32,399 nucleotides of DNA from an uncultured Candidatus Saccharibacteria bacterium. Its GTDB lineage: Bacteria; Patescibacteriota; Saccharimonadia; Saccharimonadales; Saccharimonadaceae. The notes below the pieces were generated by a model. That model saw only the letters and a program-made list of their open reading frames with translations. It was not told where the DNA came from and ran no database searches. Below are positions 17,443 through 25,351 of the stretch, piece by piece; within the stretch, counting starts at the first letter, position 1; each line of letters begins with the position of its first letter. The position numbers and the translations under genes were made by a program. The stretch spans positions 1 through 32,399 of the forward strand of contig CAMPBO010000006.1 in the NCBI GenBank assembly GCA_946638615.1, written 5' to 3'.

Positions 17443-17828
17443 GTAAAATTATGGTAGTCGAAGATGATGCATCTTTACGTGAAATTTACAGTATCCGTAT
17501 CACCGCTGAAGGATATAACGTTGTGTCGGCTGGTGATGGCGAAGAAGCTTTAGCGGTTGCTGTACGTGAAAAACCAGACTTAATTTTATCAGATGTTATG
17601 ATGCCCAAAATTTCAGGTTTTGATATGCTGGATATTTTGCGTGCTACACCAGAAACTGCTAACATTAAAGTTATAATGATGACGGCTCTTTCTTCGGATG
17701 ACCAACGCGAGCGAGGCGAACGTTTAGGGGCTGATCGTTATTTAGTAAAATCTCAGGTTGGTATTGAAGACGTCATTAATGCAATTCATGAAGTACTAGG
17801 AGATCGAGTTGTCTCTCCGGCTCAATAA
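17439..17828 (+). CDS. Single-domain response regulator (receiver only)
   Basis: The 129-aa protein is a CheY-like receiver with acidic pocket Asp9/Asp10, phosphoacceptor Asp52 in LILSDVMMP, Thr82 in MMTAL and Lys104 in YLVKS. No DNA-binding or enzymatic output domain follows, so output must go through protein contact or phosphorelay. It overlaps the kinase gene by 4 bases and has GGAGA upstream inside that gene. Its own 3' end contains the ribosome binding site and TTG start of the next gene. The adjacent kinase is the likely partner. Confidence 0.94.
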   Translation: MSKIMVVEDDASLREIYSIRITAEGYNVVSAGDGEEALAVAVREKPDLILSDVMMPKISGFDMLDILRATPETANIKVIMMTALSSDDQRERGERLGADRYLVKSQVGIEDVINAIHEVLGDRVVSPAQ

Positions 17829-18561
17829 ATTTCTTGCCGAAAGATTAGGTGTTTCTCGTCGTGAAGCCGACGAGCTAATCGCTACTGGTAAGGTGATAGT
17901 TAACAATAAAATGGCGGTTCTAGGGGATAGGGTTGACGAAAAAGATAAAGTATGCTATAATAATAAAACAATATCGTTTGAAACAAATTTCTTGTATCTT
18001 GCTCTTAATAAACCAGTTGGCTATGTTTGCTCTCGTCATGCACAAGGCGATACTCCGACGGTCTATGAGTTACTGCCAAAAAAATATTATAAACTAAAAA
18101 CCGTTGGTCGTCTTGATAAAGATTCTTCAGGTCTGATTTTGCTTACTAATGACGGTGATTTTGCTTTTCAGATGACTCACCCCAAATTTCGCAAAAATAA
18201 AGTCTATGAAGTCGAACTTGACCACCCCCTTGCCCCTCTCCATCAACAAATGATTTCAGACTACGGCGTAATGCTTGACGACGGCCCCAGTCAATTCAAA
18301 GTTATCATATTGGCGGATAATAAATCCAAAAAGTCCCTCCAAGGTGTTTCCGAAAATAAAAGTTTTGAGACGGGAGAAAATTCGGCGAGTTTTGTCGAAA
18401 AGAAGCGTTATCTTGTGATTTTATCTGAAGGTCGCAACCGTCAAATTCGTCGTACCTTTGCGGCCCTCGGGTATAAAGTCACCAAACTTCATCGTACTGG
18501 ATTTGGTAAATATGAACTTGGGGAGTTAAAATCGGGAACATATGCTATAATTAAACCATGA
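17809..18561 (+). CDS. RsuA/RluB-type 16S/23S rRNA pseudouridine synthase
   Basis: The 250-aa protein has an N-terminal S4 RNA-binding domain (RLNKFLAERLGVSRREADELIATGKVIVN) and a pseudouridine synthase domain with the catalytic motif GRLDKDSSGLILLTNDG (Asp103). The C-terminal motif is LSEGRNRQIRRTFAALGYKVTKLHRTGFG. RluB, RluE/F and RsuA cannot be separated by eye. I accept a TTG start at 17809 because AGGAG lies 6-10 bases upstream and the S4 domain begins immediately; the frame overlaps the response regulator by 20 bases. A segment of about 20 residues rich in Ser, Lys and Asn (residues 170-190) interrupts the domain and looks like an expansion. Confidence 0.92.
   Translation: MSLRLNKFLAERLGVSRREADELIATGKVIVNNKMAVLGDRVDEKDKVCYNNKTISFETNFLYLALNKPVGYVCSRHAQGDTPTVYELLPKKYYKLKTVGRLDKDSSGLILLTNDGDFAFQMTHPKFRKNKVYEVELDHPLAPLHQQMISDYGVMLDDGPSQFKVIILADNKSKKSLQGVSENKSFETGENSASFVEKKRYLVILSEGRNRQIRRTFAALGYKVTKLHRTGFGKYELGELKSGTYAIIKP
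18543..18551 (+). promoter_or_regulatory. Extended -10 (TGCTATAAT) inside the pseudouridine synthase gene
   Basis: The hexamer ends exactly 6 bases before the ATG at 18558. The FtsA/PilM-like gene could therefore be transcribed as its own leaderless message as well as from the operon. Confidence 0.55.
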
Positions 18562-19796
18562 GTACAATCTTAGGTCTTGATATTGGTACGGAATTTGTTA
18601 AGGCTGTCTTAGCTAAATCTAACAAAAAAGGTAACCTTGAAATTATAGGCGTAGGTAAAGCCAAGCAAGATGAAGGCAATATGCATGCTGGCGCAGTGGC
18701 AGATATTCCTGCTGTGGTCAGTGTTTGTGAAGAGGCTTTAGTTCAAGCCGAGGAACAAGCGGGCGAGAGAGCCAGTCTTGCTGTAGTTGGCATCGCAGGA
18801 GAGCTCATTAAAGGCAATACTACTTCTGTTAATTATACTCGTAAAAACTCCAATAAGCCCATTACTGACTCCGAGATGAACGAAATCATCAAGAAGGTTC
18901 AGCAAAAATCTGGCGAGGTTGCTAAAAAAGCTGTAGCACTCGAAACTGGCAACGACAATGTTGAAATTCGCTTAATTAATTCCGCTATTGTCTCACTGAC
19001 GATTGATGGCTATAAAGTTAGTAATCCCATCGGCTTTAAAGGCTCCGAAGTAGTAATTCAATTTTATACTGCTTTTGCTCCGATGATTCATGTTGCAGCT
19101 ATTGAAAAAGTTTGCGCTGAGCTCAACCTTGATTTACTTTCAATTGCCGTAGAACCTTTTGCAGTCTGCCGCGCATGTCTTGGTGATGATCTTGAATCAA
19201 ATTTCTCAAGTATCGTTATGGATATTGGTGGCGGTACAACCGATATTGCTGTGGTCGAAGATGGTGGCGTGGAAGGTACCAAAATGTTTTCTATAGGTGG
19301 CCGTAGTTTTACTCGTCAAATTGCCGAATCTTTAGGCGTGGATTTTGACACTGCTGAAAATTATAAGCTTGACTACGACTCAGGCAAGCTAGACGATCAT
19401 ATGAAAGCCAAAATCGAAACTGCGCTTTCTCGTAATATAGCCGTTTGGCTAACTGGAGTTGAGGTCACACTGGAGGAATTTAACAGTATTGGTAGCCTTC
19501 CTCGCAATATTTTGCTTTGTGGCGGAGGAGCTAGTCTTTCTTTATTGCAAGAAACTTTAGCTATTTCAGATTGGTACCAAAATTTGCCCTTCTCACGTCG
19601 TCCAATTATTCATCTTATGAGCATAGATGAACTTCCTAATCTTGTCACTGAAAGCTTAAACGCCGAAGCTTTGTCATATCTAGATCATTCTTTTGCTACG
19701 GCTTTAGGACTACTTCGTGTTGGTATGGATACTTTAGCTGGTGCTCCTAAAGAAAATAGACTCAAAGCTAGGATCGATAAACTTCTCCAAAACTAA
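18558..19796 (+). CDS. FtsA/PilM-like actin-fold ATPase
   Basis: The 412-aa protein has the actin-superfamily phosphate loops. PHOSPHATE 1 is ILGLDIGTEFVKAVL at the N-terminus, PHOSPHATE 2 is VMDIGGGTTDIAVVEDG (about 220-236), and the adenosine motif ILLCGGGASL lies near residue 316. An inserted region (about 80-170) has the position of the SHS2/1C domain of FtsA and PilM. FtsA tethers FtsZ to the membrane; PilM does a similar job for type IV pili. The C-terminal residues (RLKARIDKLLQN) could form an amphipathic tether but are not an obvious FtsA tail. No ftsZ or pil gene is nearby, so I leave the choice open. Its ATG overlaps the preceding stop codon. Confidence 0.85.
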   Translation: MSTILGLDIGTEFVKAVLAKSNKKGNLEIIGVGKAKQDEGNMHAGAVADIPAVVSVCEEALVQAEEQAGERASLAVVGIAGELIKGNTTSVNYTRKNSNKPITDSEMNEIIKKVQQKSGEVAKKAVALETGNDNVEIRLINSAIVSLTIDGYKVSNPIGFKGSEVVIQFYTAFAPMIHVAAIEKVCAELNLDLLSIAVEPFAVCRACLGDDLESNFSSIVMDIGGGTTDIAVVEDGGVEGTKMFSIGGRSFTRQIAESLGVDFDTAENYKLDYDSGKLDDHMKAKIETALSRNIAVWLTGVEVTLEEFNSIGSLPRNILLCGGGASLSLLQETLAISDWYQNLPFSRRPIIHLMSIDELPNLVTESLNAEALSYLDHSFATALGLLRVGMDTLAGAPKENRLKARIDKLLQN

Positions 19797-19805
19797 CTTC
19801 CTAGT

Positions 19806-19834
19806 TAGACATTTTTTATAAAATACGGTATAAT
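19806..19834 (+). promoter_or_regulatory. Promoter of the 258-aa membrane protein
   Basis: TAGACA (19806-19811) and TATAAT (19829-19834) are 17 bases apart. The predicted leader is about 55 bases and contains GGAGGAG. Confidence 0.7.
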
Positions 19835-19894
19835 ATATCTGTATCTTTATTTGGGGTAAGTATTTTTTACATTTTTATGGAGGAGTGATAGAAG

Positions 19895-20671
19895 TTGTTG
19901 ATGGGGATATTCGTCAAAATCTGTCTAATTTGTCTTTTTATGAATTTGATATCGTGCGCCTTTTATGCGATTTTGAGTGAAAAATTCGCGAAAAGCGTCG
20001 ATATAGAAGACGTGCGGAAATCTAAGAATGGCAAAGTCGTGTATTTTATTGATGGGGTTGGTTTTAAAACTCCAATTTCATTAAACTCTATGCTGGATAA
20101 TATACCTGAAGACGTCGGAATATGCTTGATAAGGTACAAAAACACTGGTTTTGATTTAAGATATGCATCAAAAATCATTTTTCGGCACATGTTTAATTAC
20201 AAGTCTAAAGATATCACAGTGATTTCAGTATTCACAGGACATTTGCTGGCTAACCAACCTTTGTATCCTGAAATATGTGAAATTGCAATAAATCCATATT
20301 TCGGCAAATTCAGCTTAAAGAAATCTCATCAGGATCTTTTATATTTTTTGCCAATTATTGAGTTTGGGACTTTTTTAATCGGCTGGCTAGCGTATCTGCC
20401 ACTATTCAAAAGCTCAGGTAATCAGCGATATTCAATTAGGCTTTTTGTAGATCATCTTTCGATAATCGACGAAGACGATATTGCGTTTCGTACTAAAATT
20501 ACCCAAATTATATTTTTGACTGAGGAAAATCGGATGTTAGAAAATAATGCTATTCAAACAGAAATTCTAACAAAAGAACCCACAATGTACTATCAAATAG
20601 TACCACAATCCTATTTAGGGAATGCGTTATTCAGTGCTCTTCCGAGTTATTTAACCAAAAACCACCCTTAA
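19895..20671 (+). CDS. Membrane-anchored protein of unknown function, possibly degenerate hydrolase fold
   Basis: The 258-aa protein begins with a hydrophobic anchor (about residues 3-26). The rest alternates strands and helices: KVVYFIDGVGF, VGICLIRYKNTGFDLRYASKIIFRHM, DITVISVFTGHLLAN, ICEIAINPYF. The order resembles an alpha/beta hydrolase, but where a GxSxG elbow would be the sequence reads VFTGH, so if related it has lost the nucleophile. This is weak inference. Start choice: TTG at 19895 sits 9 bases after GGAGGAG, while the ATG at 19901 is 15 bases away; both are in frame. It has its own promoter and terminator, making it a single-gene unit. I do not recognise the family. Confidence 0.7.
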   Translation: MLMGIFVKICLICLFMNLISCAFYAILSEKFAKSVDIEDVRKSKNGKVVYFIDGVGFKTPISLNSMLDNIPEDVGICLIRYKNTGFDLRYASKIIFRHMFNYKSKDITVISVFTGHLLANQPLYPEICEIAINPYFGKFSLKKSHQDLLYFLPIIEFGTFLIGWLAYLPLFKSSGNQRYSIRLFVDHLSIIDEDDIAFRTKITQIIFLTEENRMLENNAIQTEILTKEPTMYYQIVPQSYLGNALFSALPSYLTKNHP

Positions 20672-20683
20672 TGGGTGGTTTTT
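20657..20683 (+). terminator. Bidirectional intrinsic terminator between the 258-aa gene and alaS
   Basis: The 11-bp perfect stem AAAAACCACCC/GGGTGGTTTTT has a 5-base loop that includes the stop codon. T runs flank it on both strands, so it can serve the convergent alaS transcript too. Confidence 0.88.
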
Positions 20684-20722
20684 AATTTCTAAAGAATTTA
20701 TCAATTTAATTCAGTAGCTTTG

Positions 20723-22687
20723 TTATTCTATCACGGCTTTAATTCTGCGTACTCCGGCCGAGGAAGATTCTTCTTTGGTGATTTTAAAATGGCCGATTGC
20801 ACCAGTATGTTCAACATGTGGCCCACCACAAACTTCGCGTGAGACTGGGTTTTCAAAATCACCAATTGTGTAAACCTTTAACTTTTCTGGATATTTGTCC
20901 CAAAATTCGCCGTGTGCTTTGAGGGTGTCACGAGCATAGGCTTTATCATATTCGTCATAAACTACTGGTAAATCTGCTTCAATCCATTCATTTACTTGAG
21001 CTTCGACTTTTGTGATTTCTTCTGGCGTCATTTTGTGATCTAAATTAAAATCAAAGCGTACGCGCTCTGCGGTGATGTTGGAGCCTTTCTGACAAATTTC
21101 AGAACTAATCAGCTTTTGAAGAGCCGCAAGTAGCAGATGGCAAGCCGTATGATATTTGATGGTTCGTTCGCCATGGTCTTCAAGCCCACCTTTAAACATT
21201 CCTTTACTTGCTGTTTGCGATCTTTCACGTTGTTCTTTCAGTGCTTTTTCAAATTCCTCGCGATAATTTTCGGAAAGTTTAATTCCCTCTCTATAACATT
21301 CTTCTACGGATAGCTCAAACGGGAAGCCATATGTATCTTGAAGTTTAAACAAATCTTGCCCAGAAAGTTGTTGGATTTTTTCTTCCTGAGTAGCGTCTGG
21401 CATTTTTGCCACTGCAATCCCTTCAGTATTTGGTTTTGTATCGTTATGTTTTGAACGATTTTGATTAGAGAGTTTGCGTAGTTCTTTTAATCCTCGGCTT
21501 AAGGTCTTTCGGAAAGCATTCTCCTCGCGAAGCATCACTTCAAGCGCCACGTCACGATGGGTTAAAATTGAGTCTGGCAAATCAGCATAATTTTTTGCTA
21601 CGATTGGCACAATTTCAGCTAAGAAATTTGTAGCAATCCCAAGATCTAATGCTCGAAGAATTGCTCGGCGAAGCAATCTTCTCATTGCGTAACCTTGAGT
21701 TTTATTAGAAGGTACTAGGCCCTGTGCTCCCAGAAGATAGGCTCCGCGGATATGGTCAGCGATTACTCTCATTTCATCAGTATTATTATCATACGATTTC
21801 CCCGAAATCTCTTCAAGTTTATCGATTATTGGCTTAATCAAAGAAATTTTGAATACATCAAACGAGCCAATTGCGGCGGCCGCGATTCGCTCTAGGCCTC
21901 CACCAAAATCCACATTTTTCTTTTCAAGTTCCTTAAATGAGCCATCGGGCAAGCGTCGGTATTGCATAAAAACTTGATTGCCGATTTCGATAAATCGTGC
22001 TCCATCAGAAGCTGGGTGAGATAATCCGTACTTCTTAATGTCTTGTTTATCTTCTCCAAAATCATAAAAAACTTCCGAATCTGGCCCACACGGATCACCA
22101 ATTGGTGTGCTTTCGCAACCACCACCACGACTCCACCAGTTTTCGTGATCATCGTAAAAGAAAATTCTTTCGCCAGGTTTTATGCCACGTTTGTCACCAT
22201 TAGAAGCCGAACCAATTTCGGCGATTTTAGCATCAATTCCAGCCTCAGCAAACACTTTTTGCCAAATTTCAGCCGCTTCAGTATCTTTTGGGATACCATA
22301 TTTTTCGCTGCCAATGAAACAAGTTACATAAATCCGTGAAGGATCAAGACCGACTTCACGCGTCAAAAATTCAAAAAAGTTTCGAATCTGCTCCTCTTTG
22401 AAGTAGTCACCTAACGACCAGTTGCCAAGCATTTCAAACACGGTGGTATGGCGTGTGTCACCGACATCTTCAATATCCTGGAGTCTCATTGATGGCTGCG
22501 AGTCGCATAATCTTGTCCCATCAGGATGTTTTTTACCCAGTAGGTACGGGAGCAATGGTTGCATTCCAGAACCAGTAAAAAGCGTAGTAGGATCATTCTC
22601 TAAAACCAAAGGAGCTGGAGCAATCAATTTATGCCCTTTTTTAACTTGAAAATCTAAGAATTTTTTTCTAATCGTGTTTGCATCCAT
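20723..22687 (-). CDS. alaS: Alanyl-tRNA synthetase, compact form
   Basis: The 654-aa enzyme keeps the class II catalytic domain (IEDVGDTRHTTVFEMLGNWSLGDYFK, then FGGGLERIAA), the tRNA-recognition helices and the editing-site metal ligands HTACH (His513, His517) and CGGPH (Cys620, His624). It ends at GVRRIKAVIE. Compared with the roughly 875-aa enzyme of E. coli it lacks the C-terminal C-Ala/DHHA1 domain. The beta-barrel usually found before HTATH is also missing: FKGGLED runs almost directly into the His motif. A Lys/Asn-rich insert occupies residues 408-437. TATAAT ends 7 bases before the ATG at 22687, so I reject the 12-codon longer frame. Confidence 0.95.
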   Translation of the reverse strand: MDANTIRKKFLDFQVKKGHKLIAPAPLVLENDPTTLFTGSGMQPLLPYLLGKKHPDGTRLCDSQPSMRLQDIEDVGDTRHTTVFEMLGNWSLGDYFKEEQIRNFFEFLTREVGLDPSRIYVTCFIGSEKYGIPKDTEAAEIWQKVFAEAGIDAKIAEIGSASNGDKRGIKPGERIFFYDDHENWWSRGGGCESTPIGDPCGPDSEVFYDFGEDKQDIKKYGLSHPASDGARFIEIGNQVFMQYRRLPDGSFKELEKKNVDFGGGLERIAAAAIGSFDVFKISLIKPIIDKLEEISGKSYDNNTDEMRVIADHIRGAYLLGAQGLVPSNKTQGYAMRRLLRRAILRALDLGIATNFLAEIVPIVAKNYADLPDSILTHRDVALEVMLREENAFRKTLSRGLKELRKLSNQNRSKHNDTKPNTEGIAVAKMPDATQEEKIQQLSGQDLFKLQDTYGFPFELSVEECYREGIKLSENYREEFEKALKEQRERSQTASKGMFKGGLEDHGERTIKYHTACHLLLAALQKLISSEICQKGSNITAERVRFDFNLDHKMTPEEITKVEAQVNEWIEADLPVVYDEYDKAYARDTLKAHGEFWDKYPEKLKVYTIGDFENPVSREVCGGPHVEHTGAIGHFKITKEESSSAGVRRIKAVIE

Positions 22688-22694
22688 AGAGGTA

Positions 22695-22700
22695 ATTATA
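22695..22700 (-). promoter_or_regulatory. -10 box (TATAAT) deciding the alaS start
   Basis: The hexamer ends 7 bases before the ATG at 22687. The preceding bases are GTG, so it is not a strict TGn extended form. Confidence 0.55.
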
Positions 22701-22778
22701 CACCAAATGATTGGCGTATGCAATTAGCAATCAATAGCAACAAAAAAGCCCCCTTCATTTGTTCATCATGAAAACTTT

Positions 22779-22916
22779 AAAAAGCAATCCACTATTGCCG
22801 CCTTCCGCAAAATCATGAGAATTTCCACAGTACTACCAGACGCCAAAGTGAGACTCGCTTTTAGCTAAGAATCACAAGATTTATTTTAATTTTTCACTTT
22901 ATTATTGGTTGCACCC
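22779..22916 (-). ncRNA. Weak candidate small RNA (about 138 nt)
   Basis: A possible promoter lies at 22923-22950. The interval ends with a 6-bp hairpin GGCAAT/ATTGCT and five T (22779-22799). Inside, AAAGUGA can pair with UCACUUU. The terminator stem is short, and I recognise no family. It could instead be the decayed end of the mnmA transcript. Confidence 0.3.
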
Positions 22917-22922
22917 AGCCTT

Positions 22923-22950
22923 ATTTTATCATGGTGTAAATAAAAAGCAA
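22923..22950 (-). promoter_or_regulatory. Possible promoter in the mnmA-alaS gap
   Basis: TTGCTT (22945-22950) and TAAAAT (22923-22928), 16 bases apart, with TGA before the -10 hexamer. Confidence 0.35.
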
Positions 22951-22998
22951 TGGCTCAATTATCCAGAGTGTGGCTTTAAATGCATTATTAATACGGCC

Positions 22999-24108
22999 TT
23001 AGGCGATAATTCCTCCACCTAAACAAACTTCACCATCATATAAAACAGCGGATTGCCCCGAAGCTGGACGCTTAATTTCATGCTCAAAATACAAAGTCTC
23101 GCCATCAAATTTCACTGGGATCAAAGGTGCGCGATGTCTAAGACGAACTAACATCTCCGTTTCGTGGACGGGTGACGTCACTTGAGTCCCACTCATCGAG
23201 CTTGACGAAGACTGGAGAAAAGCAACGGTAGGGCCCGTCCGAAGAAACACGTCTTTTAGTTTTAATTCTTTTGTCCAGATTGCCTCATGATTTAAGTTTT
23301 TTGATACATATACGATATTTTTAGGAAGATCTTTTTTAACCACGTAATACGGCATCCCATCATTTATTTCGCCTTTGTTGCCAGAGATGTAAAGACCATG
23401 TCTCTGTCCAATCGTGTAAAATATCGCACCTTCGTGGTAGCCTAATATTTTTTCGGTTTCAACTTCACGAATTTCACCTGGTTTTACATCAATATATTCC
23501 TTCAAAAAATCTTTCATGCCCACTTCACCCACAAAACACACTCCCATTGATTCTTTTTTGTAGGCATTATGCAAGCCTTTTTCTTCGGCTAGCTTTTTTA
23601 CGTCGGGTTTTAGCATTTCTCCAATTGGAAAAATCGTATGTGCTAGCGCTTCATCCGAAATTCGATACAAGAAATATGTCTGGTCTTTGTTTTCATCTAC
23701 TGCTCGCATGAGGCATGGTTCATCTAAAGAAACTCTTGCATAATGTCCAGTGGCAATAAAATCAGCTCCTCTCTCCATTGCTTTTTCGTAAAATAATTTG
23801 AATTTGATTTCCTGATTGCACATAACGTCGGGATTCGGTGTGTTGCCTTTTTTGAATTCGGTAAGCATATATTCTACGACTTTTTCACGATACGCTTCCT
23901 CAAAATCCCAAACTTCAAACGGAATCCCAAGCTTTACTGCTACGCGTTTAGCATCAGCGAGGTCTTCCGCCCAAGGACATTTCATACCAGGAAGATCTTT
24001 GGACCAATTTTTCATATAAACACCAGTTACATCGTAACCCTGCTCCACGAGAAGCGCCGCCGAGACACTCGAATCTACTCCACCACTCATCCCAACAAAA
24101 ACTTTCAT
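22999..24108 (-). CDS. mnmA: tRNA-specific 2-thiouridylase MnmA
   Basis: The 369-aa enzyme has the PP-loop GMSGGVDSSVSA (about residues 6-17), catalytic Cys97 in NPDVMCNQEIKF and Cys191 in MGVCFVGE, and the IGQRHGL motif of the tRNA-binding part. It adds sulfur to U34 of Lys, Glu and Gln tRNAs, using persulfide sulfur. The cysteine desulfurase directly upstream overlaps it by 4 bases (ATGA), so sulfur donor and acceptor are co-translated. A Ser-rich insert (about 296-313) splits the C-terminal beta-barrel. Its DNA has interrupted inverted repeats (GTTTC..GGACGGG at 23159-23172 with CCCGTCC..GAAAC at 23234-23248). Confidence 0.95.
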   Translation of the reverse strand: MKVFVGMSGGVDSSVSAALLVEQGYDVTGVYMKNWSKDLPGMKCPWAEDLADAKRVAVKLGIPFEVWDFEEAYREKVVEYMLTEFKKGNTPNPDVMCNQEIKFKLFYEKAMERGADFIATGHYARVSLDEPCLMRAVDENKDQTYFLYRISDEALAHTIFPIGEMLKPDVKKLAEEKGLHNAYKKESMGVCFVGEVGMKDFLKEYIDVKPGEIREVETEKILGYHEGAIFYTIGQRHGLYISGNKGEINDGMPYYVVKKDLPKNIVYVSKNLNHEAIWTKELKLKDVFLRTGPTVAFLQSSSSSMSGTQVTSPVHETEMLVRLRHRAPLIPVKFDGETLYFEHEIKRPASGQSAVLYDGEVCLGGGIIA

Positions 24109-25238
24109 CTCCCTAGTCTCCGTTTTTCATTGGTTACAACTTCGTTAATGATTTGTGCCGCCTCGTGAATTTGCTCTTCATTATTAGCCTCACCAAAAGT
24201 TAGACGTAAAGACCCCGCAATCTGTTCATCGGAAAGCCCAATGGCTTTTAATACGTGTGATTTTTGGCCTTTACTTGCTGCACAAGCCGCACCCGTAGAT
24301 ACGTAAACCTCTCTATCTTCAAGAAGATAAATTAACCTCTCTGCATCTAAACCATTATAGCACAAAACTACGAAATTGTCAAGCACATGCTTTTTGTTAA
24401 TGAGTTCGTATCCTTGTAGTTCTGATAACAAAATTTTTCGCCACGAAGCATATTTTTTACGGTTGCCGTTCAAATGTTCTTTCGCAAGTTCTACTGCCTT
24501 AGCAAAACCAATCACGCTGGGCACATTTTCTGTACCAGAGCGAAGCCCGTTTTCTTGTCCGCCACCATAAGTCAAAGGCTTTAGCCGTGCGTCATGCGAT
24601 ACATATAAAGCCCCAACGCCTTTAGGCCCATAAACTTTGGCGGCATTCAAAGTGAGTAAATCTGTTCCTAGGCGTGCTACATTGATGTCGAGCAAATTCA
24701 AAGCTTGTGATGCGTCCGAATGAAGAAGTAGCTGTTTTTTTATTCCTCGTTTCAAACGGTCTATTTTTATTTCACGAATAATCGCCGCAATTTCAGCAAG
24801 CGGTTGAATCACGCCAATCTCGTTATTTACAAGTGCTACTGAAATTAACTCTGTGCTATCCGTAATTTTTGTCTTCAAATCATCAAGATCAATCACCCCA
24901 TTCGACAACACTTTAATTCCCTGCCCATTGTGTTGCTCGGCAATTTTTCGTACTGAATCATGTTCGATTGTTAGATAAAGGCAAGACCCGTCCAGAGCTA
25001 AACTTGTAAACGCTAAATTATTTGCCTCAGTTGCACCAGCGGTGATTATGATATCAGACGTTTTGGCGCCAATTGCATGAGCAATCGAACCTTTGGCTTT
25101 TTCGTAATCTGCCGCCACTTTTTTAGCGGGTAAATACGCTGCCGACGGGTTAAAAAAATCACGCAAAAAATACGGCTCCATCGCTTCAAGCACTCTTGAA
25201 CCTACTGGCGTTGCCGCCGCGTGATCTAAATATATCAT
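24105..25238 (-). CDS. Cysteine desulfurase (NifS/IscS class)
   Basis: From the ATG at 25238 the enzyme has 377 aa. It opens MIYLDHAAATPVG, as the family does, and contains ITAGATEANNLAF (PLP phosphate site), the PLP lysine in NAAKVYGPKGVGALY, and the catalytic Cys in STGAACAASKGQKSHVLKAIG. It is a PLP enzyme that turns cysteine into alanine and a protein persulfide. The residue before the PLP lysine is Ala, whereas IscS has His. No iscU or sufBCD is nearby, and overlap with mnmA suggests its main job is tRNA thiolation. An extended -10 box ends 7 bases before the ATG; the longer frame would start upstream of that promoter. Confidence 0.92.
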   Translation of the reverse strand: MIYLDHAAATPVGSRVLEAMEPYFLRDFFNPSAAYLPAKKVAADYEKAKGSIAHAIGAKTSDIIITAGATEANNLAFTSLALDGSCLYLTIEHDSVRKIAEQHNGQGIKVLSNGVIDLDDLKTKITDSTELISVALVNNEIGVIQPLAEIAAIIREIKIDRLKRGIKKQLLLHSDASQALNLLDINVARLGTDLLTLNAAKVYGPKGVGALYVSHDARLKPLTYGGGQENGLRSGTENVPSVIGFAKAVELAKEHLNGNRKKYASWRKILLSELQGYELINKKHVLDNFVVLCYNGLDAERLIYLLEDREVYVSTGAACAASKGQKSHVLKAIGLSDEQIAGSLRLTFGEANNEEQIHEAAQIINEVVTNEKRRLGR

Positions 25239-25245
25239 ATTATAT

Positions 25246-25254
25246 ATTATAACA
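25246..25254 (-). promoter_or_regulatory. Extended -10 (TGTTATAAT) of the desulfurase-mnmA operon
   Basis: The hexamer ends 7 bases before the ATG at 25238 and supports the short start of the desulfurase. Confidence 0.6.
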
Positions 25255-25299
25255 TTCTTTTTATAAATCCGCAAACGCTTTTTTGTGCTTTTAGTTATC

Positions 25300-25326
25300 T
25301 TGACGAAGCTTTTTGTGTGTTACAAT
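25300..25326 (+). promoter_or_regulatory. Promoter of the DUF1846 gene
   Basis: TTGACG (25300-25305) and TACAAT (25321-25326) are 15 bases apart, with TGT before the -10 hexamer, which may compensate for the short spacing. The leader carries AAGGAGG. Confidence 0.55.
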
Positions 25327-25351
25327 TAAATAGTTACAAGGAGGCGACAAT

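Larger units (their letters stand above)
22688..22998. other. Intergenic region between alaS and mnmA (311 bases)
   Basis: No convincing open frame exists on either strand. It holds the alaS -10 box at the left and a promoter-to-terminator interval on the minus strand that may encode a small RNA. No T-box (AGGGTGGNACCGCG-like) element is visible before alaS. Confidence 0.7.

Noticed and set aside
22688-22723. 12-codon extension of alaS
   Set aside because: It contains the -10 box, and the conserved AlaRS start motif begins at 22687.
22688-22998. T-box leader controlling alaS
   Set aside because: No T-box consensus or antiterminator is visible, and alaS has a -10 box 7 bases before its start.
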